In this document: in pieces, positions 35,901 through 47,434 of the stretch
How the letters are laid out: every line of letters begins with the position of its first letter
Position numbering within the stretch: position 1 is the first letter of the stretch
DNA from: Xiphophorus maculatus
Taxonomy: Eukaryota; Chordata; Actinopteri; Cyprinodontiformes; Poeciliidae
Direction of reading: 5' to 3'
Assembly: GCF_002775205.1 (NCBI RefSeq)
Contig: NC_036443.1
Span: 15,883,373 to 15,947,372, forward strand
Length of the DNA: 64,000 nucleotides
Program-made: the position numbers and the translations under genes
Notes under the pieces: generated by a model
What the model was told of the DNA's origin: nothing
Seen by the model: the letters and a program-made list of their open reading frames with translations, nothing else
Database searches by the model: none

Positions 35901-37590
35901 AAGACTTATTTTCTTGATATTTTGGAAGACTCATGCACAGCTCTTCAACCTCCGCTCTCACGCCAAATATTTTAAAGCGAGGCTCTCCAAATAACGGCTA
36001 GTTTGCATGTATACTCTAGTGTGAAGTTCATTCTTGTCTGTCTAGACTCTCCTTACGACCCTGTTTGTCTGCGTTTTTTTTACCTTGACCTTGGACTTCC
36101 GTGCAGCTGCCATTTGGATGAGCCCTCCGCCGCAGTTGTAATTTCCCTGAGACAAAAGAAGCAACAGCCTCTGACTGAGGAGCGACTGGGGAGGCAGCGA
36201 GGGTCCAACTTTCTCTGAGATGCGTTTACAAATAGGAATCGATGGGCATTTTATGCCTATCAGTCCAAAAAAGTGTTGTTGGACTGCGCGTCCTTTTGCA
36301 GTAGCAGCTCGAAAGCCTGCTTTACGTGTGAGTCATAGGTTAGGCATTATGACACACTCTGGGCCTGTACCAGCTATAACATTTGCTACTTGATTCAGTA
36401 AGCAAGTAAAAAAAAAAAGAAATAACTCATCAGACAAAGAACAGAGGACTTTATTGAAAGGGTAAAAGTGTAGCGCCCAGAGGAACTTTTGATGCTGCTC
36501 GGAGTTGTCAGTGGCATGCGTAAAAAGTAACTCGTTGGGTGAAATGGGACAATTTTTATTTTATTTTTTTTAGCTTGGGTTCCAACTAAGTATCATTAGT
36601 GGTTTGTGTATAGTTCAACTGAAAGAGGCAATTGTCTTTGCTGTCGCCAGGAAGAGTCAATGGCGCAGGCTACAACTAAACCCAGGTTACAACCCTGTGT
36701 GCCAAAAACATCACGAGGTTGTTGAACGTTGCATTTGTCTTATCTCTGCAAGTAATAATTATGAAGCTGTGAAAGAACTTTCGCAAATATCAGACATAAT
36801 TTCTCTTCAAAGAACAGAGACTCGCTTTCATTATGAACCAGTTAGATGACTTCTAACTAAATGAAAATTTGATGAGTGCCAATTTGAAACAATGGTGTCT
36901 TACCTGCATAGCTTCAGTCCCCTCCTGTTGCTGTTGCTGCTGATGAGGTGCAACTGACACTCACGCAACACCTTAAAGTTTGCCATTTTTTTTTAAGGGG
37001 GGGAAACTATACCTCTGAATCACACACACATGGATACACACATAAACACGAAGACACAAACACTGTAGATCCCATGTTTTATTTGGTTTTTTATTGTTAT
37101 GATTTTATTTTGAGATGTCCTCGTTTGATTTGTTTCTTAATTGTACGACTTTTACAAATTTTTCAGTAATTGTTGAAATAGTTCTTTATGGGATATTAAC
37201 ACACATATTTGGATATAGAATGCATTCTTTGCATGTCAGTGTGAAACAGGATCTTAAGACTCCTGCAAGGAAGGGGCTTGTGTTTTGCATTGATATTTCC
37301 CAATTTATTAAACATTTATTCACCTTAGTATTAACCAAATGAATGAATTAAAATGCTAGCAAGTAACCACACGAACCCAATGCTTTGCGTAAAGCACCGA
37401 ACCACATTAACTATTGCGCATTGCGCTGCTACTCCAGACCACGTAAAAAAAATCCCCCAAAAAATCACATTCATTATTTTCTTTATGGAAATAAACTTGC
37501 ATCCTCTTTTACACGTGTAAACTGGTTCATGTACCAACACGATGGCACACATTCTCAGTCAATTCACAGAGTCGGCTAAACGTCTGATTG
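32990..37590. other. Proximal upstream region of hoxc13a, gene-free
   Basis: No gene or transposon recognised. Stretches of ordinary complexity (e.g. 34,440-34,640, 35,760-36,220, 36,600-36,830) alternate with A/T runs. The open frame at 36,604-36,849 has no ATG at its start and no known domain. Noted motifs are accttgaccttggacttccg at 36,082, near-identical to a site at 29,878, and a 14-bp palindrome tttacac/gtgtaaa at 37,508-37,521. Probable regulatory DNA by position only. Confidence 0.45.
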
Positions 37591-37599
37591 TTTTCCTGT

Positions 37600-37913
37600 G
37601 GCCCAGCTCTTGAGCGTTTCCAGAACTTCCCTTTAAGGGTGTGGGTCTAGCGGACTTAAACCAATGGTGTGACTCGGCTTTCTGTGGGGGAAAAACGGCG
37701 ACATGCGAGGCAGTGGGTCTTTAAAGGAGCTGCTCTGCCCCTGTTCTCAAACTCAATCTCGCAGGACTTGTTAGCGTATCACGTGCCAGACTCTTAATGA
37801 AGTGGACACACTGTTGGGCCCGGTGTGCGCATGCGCTCGGTGTAAAATGTAGTTGGAAATGAGGTGTCCGTCTTGGAGTAGTCGACTTTTAAAAAGCATC
37901 GGCAGCCCGTGAT
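37600..37913 (+). promoter_or_regulatory. hoxc13a: hoxc13a proximal promoter and 5' UTR
   Basis: Directly upstream of the hoxc13a ATG. Visible sites are a CCAAT box at 37,661-37,665, a CACGTG E-box at 37,780-37,785, and a perfect NRF1-type palindrome, tgcgcatgcgc, at 37,826-37,836. There is no TATA box at a useful distance; the cttttaaaaagc at 37,886 is too close to the ATG. This fits a TATA-less, CpG-containing promoter. The transcription start cannot be set from sequence alone. Confidence 0.6.
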
Positions 37914-39033
37914 ATGACGACTTCGCTGGTTCTGCATCCACGCTGGGCGGACACCTTGATGTACGTTTATGAAAAAAGCCCGAATGAAAGCAGCCAGAAT
38001 AAAAGCCAAACAATGGAGGGACTGAGCGGTAATTGCCCTGCGACCCACTGCAGGGACCTGATGTCGCACCCTGCGCTGGGACGACATTCTGGCTCCATAG
38101 CGACCCACCAGGGCTCCGTCTACTCGGATATTTCCTCTCCGGAAAGCGGTCGGCAGTGCCCCGCTCCCCAAACGTCTTCGAGCGCGTCTCTCAGCTACGG
38201 CTACCCCTTCGGAAACCCATATTACGGCTGTAGATTATCCCACTCGCACAACGTGAACTTGCAGCAGAAGCCCTGCTCGTACCACCCCGCGGAGAAATAC
38301 GCCGAACCCAGTACGGCTCTCCCCACGGAAGAACTGTCTACCAGGCCGAAAGAGTTTGCTTTCTACCCGAGTTTCGCCAGCTCGTACCAGGCCGTCCCAG
38401 GATATCTGGACGTGTCGGTGGTGCCTGGAATCAGCGCCCATCCTGAGCCGCGACACGACGCCCTAATCCCCATGGAGGGCTACCAGCACTGGGCTCTCTC
38501 CAATGGCTGGGATGGACAGGTGTACTGCTCTAAAGAGCAAACGCAGTCAACCCATCTCTGGAAATCACCTTTCCCAGGTATGGATATAAAACAGTCATTA
38601 TATTTCCGGAAATAGAAACTTTTTAAACTACTTTGATTAACTGAACTTACTGTACTGTTTGATAACAAGGATCAATTGGAAAGTATATGTGATTGAATTT
38701 AAATGATTTTTTATAAAGTGCCTTGAGGAGACATCTGTTGTGAATTGGGCGCTGTGTAAATAAACTGAATTGAATTTTTTTTTCCCCACAACTACGCTAG
38801 TACAACATTTAACACGTGTCATCATGTTCAGAGCATTATTTAAACCCAAGCAGACAAGTGTCCTCTTCTAACATCTGAGCCTAAAGTTCACATGTATTTT
38901 ATTTTTTGCTAGAATGTCTCTTCTATGCTAAATTATAAATTGCATTTTAAACCATAAAGAACGTTTACATATTTTCACTGTTTAATTGTGTGCAAAATTA
39001 TAAAACTTTTTAAAAGACTCTAGTAGCTGTCTG

Positions 39034-39102
<69 letters not shown>

Positions 39103-41028
39103 ATTAAATACCAAATATTCAGCTTAAAATAAAAACAAACGAAAATCAGTGGCACATGCATAACGATATGAGAATAAATAAACCTTTTCAGCTGCCTGAC
39201 CCTCTGACAATATTCTGAGCATTGTTGCCTGGCACAGTCACATGACGAAAGGGGCTAGGTTTGCTGTCACGTAGAATATAAAGGTACATCACTGCATACC
39301 TTTGCCCCATGTAGGAGAACACAGTGACTGAGACACAGCCTGCTGGATTTGGACTGTGGCCGTAAATCTCTGAGCCTTGTGGTGCGTCTTTTGCATACAG
39401 GCCAATCTGGACTCTTGTAGAGAACATCTGCATTGCCATCTAGACAGATAAACGCATCACAATCAGGAATCATTTTTACGTTATTATTTTTTTTATTTTA
39501 TTTTATTAAGGCTCGCATGTTGTGATCATGCAGTGAAATGGTCACTCGCTGTAACACACATCTCATTTGGCGTTTATGATCTTTGTGAAATCTGCAGCTA
39601 TTTTAATTGCACATTGATACCCCCTCAACTCCCCCCACCAGCCGCCAGCACATCTACTCCCTGCAGCCCCCTACCCTCATTTTTTATGTTGCAAATATAT
39701 TGGAGCTAGCCACGCAAGCACGGGCACGCTGTCAAGTAAGCGCGCGCACGTGCTCAAACACACAGTGACGTCCTCCCACATGAACACAACTGCAAGAAAA
39801 TAGAAAAAAAAAAAAAATCAACTATAAAGAAACACTGAACACCACTCCAGAATTTTTTTTCACTTTAGTCATCATTTAAAATTTAATTTAGAAGAATGTT
39901 AAAACACAAAATATTAAGTTGTTCACAATAAAGATTAATCAACCTCTCATTTGATTTTAAAATGAAAGGAATTATAAAACTTTGTGTCACAGTTTGCTCG
40001 AACCGTGCTTTTTTTTGTAACTCTTTTAGCAGCTTATAAACTTTTTAAAAATAAATGGAAACTATCAATTTATGTAACACTAACAAATTAGTCAATTACT
40101 GAAAAAATAAGAAGAAGGAAAAAAAAACAATTTCCAAGTATTACTTTAGGGTATTTAAACACAGTTCAGGTTTATATATCTGAAGTTTTCTTATATGTGT
40201 AACTTTGTGCATGTAAAGTTTACAATACTTCTTTTTTTAAGAGCTCCATTCAGAACTGAGATTTGTTGGCAATTTTTAGTGTTCTAATCAGGCACTTCCT
40301 TGGGCACTCCTCTCTGCAACAGATACAATGTTCCTTCTACCCCTTTTCCTAAAGACAGACTTATCCAAGATGCCATTAATAATAACTGTGACTGTGGTTT
40401 GTAGATCTAGTCAGCAGGTACACTGCAGCTTAAAGAAGCATTAATGATCACTCACCGCTAAAAAATATATCTAACAGCTTCTGCAGGTTGATGCTTTGTG
40501 TTATTAACTGAAACAAAGAGTGCTGTGAATTTTTTTTATTTGTGTTTTTAGAATCGATTTTGTGTCAGATGTTCTGAAATGTCAGATGCACCACACCTGA
40601 GAACAACCCCCACCTCCAATCTACGCAGGACGCACGCACGCGGCGCACATACGCACACGCCCTCGCATGCCGTTTTCTAGATTTCATTCTTGTCGCCAAC
40701 TGGAGTTCTCCTGGTAGTGTGCATTATATCTTTTGGACAAAATCTAAAATGTCCCCCTCTTTCCTTTGCAGACGTCGTGCCCCTGCAGCCCGAGGTCAGC
40801 AGTTACCGTCGCGGGCGCAAAAAGCGCGTCCCTTACACCAAGATCCAGCTCAAGGAGCTGGAGAAGGAGTACGCGGCCAGCAAGTTCATCACCAAAGACA
40901 AGAGAAGGCGCATCTCGGCCGCCACCAACCTCTCGGAGCGCCAGGTCACCATCTGGTTCCAGAACCGGCGGGTCAAGGAGAAAAAATTCGTCAGCAAATC
41001 CAAGAACAATCACATCCACACCACTTGA
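37914..41028 (+). CDS. hoxc13a: Homeobox protein Hox-C13a, join(37914..38577,40772..41028)
   Basis: Sequence-specific transcription factor of paralogue group 13, nuclear. Two exons give 306 residues. The donor g|gtatgg follows 38,577 and the acceptor tttgcag| precedes 40,772; the split codon is Asp-222. The start [11 protein letters not shown] is the conserved HoxC13 N-terminus. The N-terminal Hox13 domain keeps [31 protein letters not shown] and [13 protein letters not shown], shared with tetrapod HoxC13. The homeodomain is residues 236-295, with [12 protein letters not shown] in helix 3 and Gln-50/Asn-51 present. The group-13 lead [13 protein letters not shown] precedes it. The protein lacks the long Ala/Gly tracts of the mammalian orthologue, so it is slightly shorter. 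It is the most 5' gene of the cluster; no evx gene or other Hox gene lies upstream. In the HoxC13 family, roles are in posterior patterning and in integument/keratin regulation. Orthology to HoxC13 is firm; the 'a' duplicate is inferred. Confidence 0.97.
38712..38777 (+). mobile_element. Retroelement 3' tail in hoxc13a intron
   Basis: The string ataaagtgccttgaggagac, then gaattgggcgctgtgtaaat and aaactgaattgaattt, matches the 3' end of a widespread fish non-LTR retroelement with a short A/T-rich tandem tail. Only about 65 bp remain, as expected of a 5'-truncated insertion. Orientation is the same as the gene. Confidence 0.55.
39036..39100. repeat. (TTA)n microsatellite in hoxc13a intron
   Basis: About 21 uninterrupted TTA units. 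Confidence 0.97.
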
Positions 41029-42010
41029 TACAGACAGGGGCTGCACCTCGAATCTTCCGAAAACAACACGGCATCTGTTTACCTCTCGCATCGAAAGATC
41101 TTGACCGAAGAACATCATATATTTTTCTGTTGTTGTTTTGGTCGAGTGTGTTTTAAATTTCTAATTTAAGTTCCAACATCAGCCAACACCGCCGACCACG
41201 TCTACAGCCTCCCCTCCAGTTCTCAGTTTAGAGATAATCCTCTAAAAACTGTGAAAATGTTGAAAGTTCACTTCGATTTTGTTTTATAGGAATGTACATA
41301 TATAAATATATAATATTTAAAACGCTATCTGTATTTCAAAGACAAGTATTGCGTGTTTTTTCTTCTTCTTCTTCCTCTTCTTCTTCTACTACTTCAAGCC
41401 TGCATCTTTAAAAGGACTGACGACGTCTCAAAGTGCTTGCAACGGGGGAGATCAAAATCAAAGGAAACTGTTGTGATTTTAGAGAGGATGATCGCCATAT
41501 GGACAGCATAAGTCGAACTTTCGACTTTAATCAGTTTCTACAACTGACATTGAAGACTTTCAGCAGAAAGAAAAATTAAAAAAAAAAAGGAAGAAAAAAA
41601 ATCATCCGAATTTCAAAAGCAATGTTCCCACATGTGGGATGTGTTCTGTAAAGCCTGGGCTAAAACATAGGCTGCTATGTTGTTAATCTGTATAGTGCAA
41701 TGCCGCCATTATTTAATTCATATTATCTAGTACCGGAGTATCATAAACCTGTATGTTTTCCTTTATCAGTGAAGGACTCTGTCATGCAACTGGAATGATT
41801 GTAAACCATTAAAGTGAGTATTACATATAAATGCACAATCGTTTTATTTTGTTATGACCTTGTTCAGTGTAACGGTGGCGCTATGATCACACGTCGTGTA
41901 TACGAAGCCTGTATCGTTTCTACTTTGGTGCAGTATGTGAACTGTAATGTGGTGTTGAATTGCGTTCTGGTAACCGTGTTTCATAAATAAATGATGATTA
42001 TGAAAATGCT
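41029..42010 (+). other. hoxc13a: Probable hoxc13a 3' UTR with poly(A) signals
   Basis: Follows the stop TGA. Candidate poly(A) signals are ATTAAA at 41,808-41,813, followed by a T/G-rich stretch (cgttttattttgttatgacc), and AATAAA at 41,986-41,991. The end is therefore probably at about 41,830 or 42,010. The UTR holds a pyrimidine-rich run at 41,360-41,390. The exact end is not proven. Confidence 0.5.
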
Positions 42011-43183
42011 CGCTCATACTCAAGTCAATTACGCGTCTCAACCGGAAAATTTCAATTCGTTTCGAGATGCACATGTGTTAATGGGCTGCCGAACTGCTGT
42101 AGTTTTCTTTTAATTTTTTATTTCTACATTACAACACCAGTACCACCGAATAGTTATTGGACATCTAAGTATAGACATTGTTACACAAAGGGCGATCCTA
42201 ATTTATGAGGACCTAACCACGTCATTCAAAAATATTCAATATTTGCACGACCTTATGCGTCAGTTCTGAGATTTTATCAGCGTGTCAAGTTAGATTTGGT
42301 TCAATGTAACTGCACCAAACCTAGTTCTGAGAAAAATCGATTAAGACAAATTTTAGGTTGTAGCGTGCGATAAAATTAAGGGAAACAATAAAGCGAGTTA
42401 TGTTCTAATCTTCACCACACAAAAGCATATTTCCACCTTCCTAAAACAATCGTCTGCCATTTTTTCCCTTTTTTAAAGAAAGAGGTGGTCATTTCTTTTG
42501 CAAAATTACTTTTAAAAAAAAGGATTTAGGCCTTTATTTTAGGGAGGTAACGATGTTCAGCTTTTTTTCCACATTCCAAAAGTAAAAGCGTATTCTGACA
42601 AAAGACAGCATTTTACTCAAATAGCACAATTTGATTAGCGAATTCTACGCGTTTCTCCTGATAAGCAATCATCCTCTGAGTGTGTGTACTGTTTGCATTG
42701 CTGAATTAATGTGTGACATCGGTATTTAGATAAATTTGCATTTCTTTCCGTATGTATTTCGCCGTCCAATGTGGATTGCGGCCAATGCTTCTAAAACAGG
42801 TAAGTTTGGCGCAAGTTCTTCAGTGATGCAGGCCGATTAACACAGTCACTGTTTCTCGTTGTTTAAAATAAATTCGCTTTCGTCTAAAACGTAAAGAATT
42901 CACATATTTTCGCAATTTCAATGCCGTAATACGTCGACACACTGTCACGTTTTTTGTTTTTTGTTTTTTTTGTCCAAAGTGTGTGTGGCATACACAGTTT
43001 GCCCCCTGCAAGAGGAAGGGTGCAAAAAGTAAAGTGATACGTGCGAACATTTTTAAATGGGTTATATTTATGCAAATTGGTTTATCAATTGATAATATAA
43101 TACAAACAAAATCTATCTCTTGCTTGTTTTGTACATATATATTTACAGGCACAGAACTTTTTTGTTTTGCTGTAGGAAAGGCA

Positions 43184-43186
43184 TAT

Positions 43187-43217
<31 letters not shown>
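43184..43217. repeat. (TTTA)n microsatellite
   Basis: About eight uninterrupted units. Confidence 0.9.
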
Positions 43218-44090
43218 CATTTACAACTGCCTGTCCCCATAGTTTAGTAAGGCTACCTATACGAGACATATTTACTAAAACGATTGAAGGAAAATGCGTT
43301 CAAATGAACATCCCAGGCAGCTGGGATGAATCTGGGAATCAGACACAAGCTGGAGTTACTTTATTTTAGGTCTTCTTTGGACATGTTCACGTCAAGTCTG
43401 TAATTTAGGTTTCTGATTGGAATGAACACTGAGCTGAGTTGACGGATGCCAAAAGGACCAGATTAGGCTTAAAACGGCTTTGGCACGACGACTCAATTCT
43501 AAGTTTCAATCTCTAAACCCTTGTACTTTTTAGTGTAACTTTCCTGCAATCGGGATAACTAAAACCTCTGCTCAGTTTATAATTACTAGGTGAGATGTGG
43601 CTTTATTCCACTCTTTTGCAGCGTTGTGTCAGTTTTTCCAGCTTCTGCAGATCCTTTTGAAGCTTTTTTTTTTTTCTTTCTTCTTTTTTTTGGTTTGGGT
43701 TCCTGAATTTTCAGCCAGTGGAAACTTCTGGCTCTTCTTATTTTACCCTTGACCATGACTATGTGGTCACTTTGACCTTGACATCACAGAAGATTGTGAA
43801 TAATAAATAAGGGGGCTGGACGGCGGAGCTCGGTGGTTTGTTTGTGGGCAAACAAGGTGTTATTTCCCCCGTCTAGACAGCCGGGGCTTAATGGCATGCC
43901 ATAAATTCATAAAAAGGGGAAGTGTAGCGATATCCTTTGACCTGGGTTTTTCTGACCATCTTTCGGAGCTTTACGCCGACATTTGGGCTCTTTTCAGTTT
44001 TTGGGGAAGTGCGCAAAAAGTATAGTTATATGCATCGTATTCCTGAGCCTCTGCGAGTCAGCAATAGTTTCATGCAGTTACCACGAGGAC

Positions 44091-44118
44091 TGTGTGTGTG
44101 TGTGTGTGTGTCTCTCTC

Positions 44119-44209
<91 letters not shown>
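44091..44209. repeat. (TG)n microsatellite with a (TC) interruption
   Basis: TG run of about 20 bp, then tctctctctctatg, then about 85 bp of pure TG. The predicted Cys/Val or Thr/His frames here are artefacts. Confidence 0.97.
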
Positions 44210-44213
<4 letters not shown>

Positions 44214-46126
44214 GACCACGGCGGACAGGTAGGATTTTTGACGGCTCTCACCAACAAGCAGCAATCTGCAGCAATCCGAAGCAACGGGCCACGCAATCAG
44301 CACAGCAAGAGGAAATAATAACAAGACATCGCCCACAATATAGCCATTAAAGGTAGGGCGGCTTTTCACGTATCTTGTCGATAGGCTTACGTGGACTTTG
44401 TTTTATGACTTTTGGACGTGATAAAGCTTTAAATTGGCACGCAAAACTTGTTTGTTGGAAATTAATTCTTGCACGGATTGAATATAATAAAACCAGGAGA
44501 CTAAAGTTTTAAAAATGCATATTTAAAAAATTGTTTTAGCTTTTGATATTATGAAACAATATGACAGGAGTTTTTTTTCTTCTTCTGAATTTTAATTTAA
44601 TGTTATAGTGAAACAGTAAACGCGTGGTTTAGCAGGTCCAAACACCCCAAACATATGATGTTAAATAAACCTAAAGTACTATTTTAATACTTTATTCAGT
44701 CAGTTCGGAAGCATATGGTAACTTATTTCTATTTTTGCTAACAAAAAGGAAATAAATATTTATATATAAACGTAATGCAATATTACACTGAATATATGTA
44801 TGTACGAAAATCCCAAGTGTACAATTGCAGAGGAAATCTTAGACGTGAATTGCTTCATGAGAATCATGTTAATGTTTTACCCGCTGCAGCCTTATGCGTT
44901 CCTATTTAAAAGTCAACGCCGTTTAAATTGTTCAGACAACAGAAATGTCCCAACATTTAGTCACAAAAGCGGTCTCCATTTTTATTTTAATCCAAACTCC
45001 AAAAGTTGCTTTTACATTTGAACTAGTCAGACACGGACTCTCTGTTGAAAACACCGAAGGAGGACAAGAAGTTGCCTTGTTTATGTCTGCGTGATGTTTC
45101 GTCATTGCTGCAGGCCGCTACCAGACACAGACATGAGAAAGGGGGCTGATAACCTCTGGTGGTGACCAGAGGAAAGTAACAGGAAGTGCCTTAAGTGTTT
45201 CTTATTCATGCAGCACTCTGCTTACTCAGCTAATTTTGCCACAGTTTTGATTTAAATGCACTGTCGCAGTTTGCTTCCTTGCGTTAGACGGCATATGTGA
45301 ATGCACTGTGTCTATATTTTATTCAGTTTGATTTATTTAGTTCTTTTTGTTGGACGTTTTAATGAAAAAATATTTTAAATACTCGAAGTAGAACTTCTGG
45401 TTAAAGCATATCAGAAACAGTAGTTTCCATTGATGCCCTAACAGTTTTACAGTGTGATTCCTGTTTAGATAAAACATCCGCAGTAGAAATACTCACAGCA
45501 GTTTTGCAGTTTATAAGCTTTTTTTTTTTTTTTTTTAAATATTTTTTTTTCATTTTAACTATGTTTTTTCAAAAGCAGCACAAGTTGAACAAAGTGCCCA
45601 GCAGGTAAAAGAAGAAGAAGAAATAACAATATAACACAAAATAGTGAGTGAAACATAATATATAAATATTTATGAGGGTTTACAAAAATAGGAAAGTGGA
45701 AAAATAAAATGGACAAAACATTTTAAAATAAGTATACACACAACTGTTACTTCCCCTGTATTTACATATATTTATATTTGAGTGTATCATAACTTTATTC
45801 TGTAGCTATTTTATTATCTTGCTTTCATCTGTAATTACGTAATAATTGGACAATTGTTTATTAAAATAAAAGCAGCTCCGTTGAAGTTTTCCGATCCTTC
45901 CGTGTATCGCATAACAATATTACTATTTCTTTTTACAATGTTAAGTTGTCTTAAAAATCAAACCCTGTGTCTCCGTGAGATGCACATGTATCACTACAGA
46001 TAAAATAACATAAAAAGTTTAGAAAAGTTATGCAATTTTCAACTTAATTAAATATTTTTTTACTGTGATAATGAGGAATCTTACATCTAAAAGTGTTCAC
46101 AAATATTATTACCGAGGAAACATTAA

Positions 46127-46204
46127 ACACACACACACACACACACGCACACGCACACCCACCCCACACATACGCACGCACACGCGCGCATACACACAAA
46201 CACA
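46127..46204. repeat. Imperfect (CA)n microsatellite
   Basis: CA run with CG and CCC interruptions. Confidence 0.9.
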
Positions 46205-46969
46205 TGGAGTCAAACAAGCAAACAGCGCTTTAATTTCTCTACCTGTGAATTTGAAATTTTATAGTAGCAGATTAAAAAAATACATATATGTATATAATAA
46301 ATTATATATATATAAATTAAGTCGCAATGTTTTTATACCAAGATTATTATTTTTTTCACACTGTCAAGTTCAACTTTTTTTATTTTCTTCAAAGCAATGA
46401 AAAACGGCCTGCTGTTGGTGATGGTTTCCTTGATTCTGCATAACATTAACTGAATTATTAAGAGTTTGTTTTAATTTGACTGTTTAAAATTTGTCTTTTT
46501 ATGCTCCCATTATTTAATTACTTACATGGAGTATTGTAGTAATTTTGTTTAGTATTATTTTTTTTTCTTTTCTTCTGGTTTTCAGTATCCCTGGATAAAT
46601 GCAGTTGGTGTAAAGTAATACTGTGGATTGCTGTTGGTAGTTGTAAGTCATTAAATTAAAAATTATCCAAACTTTTCAGCTCAGAATATTGACATTTCTC
46701 TGCATACTTTATCTTTCCCCAGTGACTTAGTTTCTTAAGGAAGGCTCTCTACAAAGCTTCCATAGGGCAATAACTGTGGAAACCTGCCTGCAGAAAATCA
46801 AAGAGAGAAAAGAAGAAAGAAAAGGCCTTTGTTTAGGCTATTGCCCTGTCTAGGCAGGACGGGGGATTCCAGTTGGCTAATTTCAATAAGGAGCAGACAG
46901 TGTACTAGACAGTGACCTTGACAGTGCTCCGTTTGTCATTATATTTTACCAAGAAGATTATTTTGTATT

Positions 46970-47430
46970 GTTTTATTACATATCGGGGACTGTAGCAGAG
47001 CTTGGAGACTGCCTGTGCATTTGGAGAAGGCATTTGTTTGGATCTGTGGACCGGAGGCGTGGAGAGACGAGGCTGGGAGGTGCAACACATTGCCTCTTCT
47101 CCCCCGAGGTAAAGCGGCTGCTACCAGCCTGCACCTTACTCGTATTGCACGGGGCGCTTTTTGTTGCCATCACCGCACCGCACTGTTGCTTCTCGCTAGC
47201 CGTTCCGATAACACGAGAACTCGCGGAGTGCCGTAGCTGCGCTCCCATATTATGCTGGACTAATGCGTTGCACGCATTGCGAGACTCACTAACTAGATGA
47301 AAGAATGTGCAGTGATTGGAGCTGCGGCGAACGCTGAGACCCAGCACCCTGTCCTGTTAAAAAACATCTGATATTTGTCTTGCTATTTAAGGCCTGAGCG
47401 CGGCTCGGTGCCTTCGGGTTGGGAGAGGAT
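46970..47430 (+). promoter_or_regulatory. Orphan CpG-rich block upstream of hoxc12a
   Basis: By my count about 20 CpG fall within 47,041-47,280, against about 3 in an equal stretch at 47,641-47,880. The block is GC-rich in an AT-rich setting and is not next to a coding exon; the hoxc12a ATG lies 2 kb downstream. It includes a good splice donor, cccgag|gtaaag, at about 47,107-47,109. This suggests a promoter with a non-coding first exon (lncRNA or alternative hoxc12a transcript). No conserved protein frame is seen. Confidence 0.4.
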
Positions 47431-47434
47431 GCGT

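Larger units (their letters stand above)
38578..40771 (+). other. hoxc13a: hoxc13a intron (2,194 bp)
   Basis: GT-AG intron, phase 1, longer than the hoxc12a intron. It contains a retroelement tail (38,712-38,777), a TTA microsatellite (39,036-39,100) and an unexplained minus-strand open frame (39,188-39,439). A CpG- and C-rich stretch lies at 39,640-39,760, and a CA/CG-rich stretch at 40,628-40,666 just before the acceptor. Confidence 0.9.
42011..46968. other. hoxc13a-hoxc12a intergenic region, distal part
   Basis: No gene recognised. Repeats annotated separately are (TTTA)n, (TG)n and (CA)n. The block 43,740-43,930 has high complexity and several clean motifs: TGACCTTGA at 43,773, a ttgtttg/caaacaa inverted pair at 43,838-43,855, and homeodomain-type ATAAATTCATAAA near 43,900. 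It is a candidate enhancer. A second such block is 46,780-46,930, with TGACCTTGA at 46,913. Confidence 0.5.

Noticed and set aside
36604..36849. 81-codon frame upstream of hoxc13a
   Set aside because: Composition is plausible, but it starts at a non-ATG codon, has no known domain and no promoter or splice context. Not supported as a gene.
39267..39473. Second minus-strand frame in the hoxc13a intron as a separate gene
   Set aside because: It overlaps the frame at 39,188-39,439, and no domain is seen in it. It is kept only as part of that finding.
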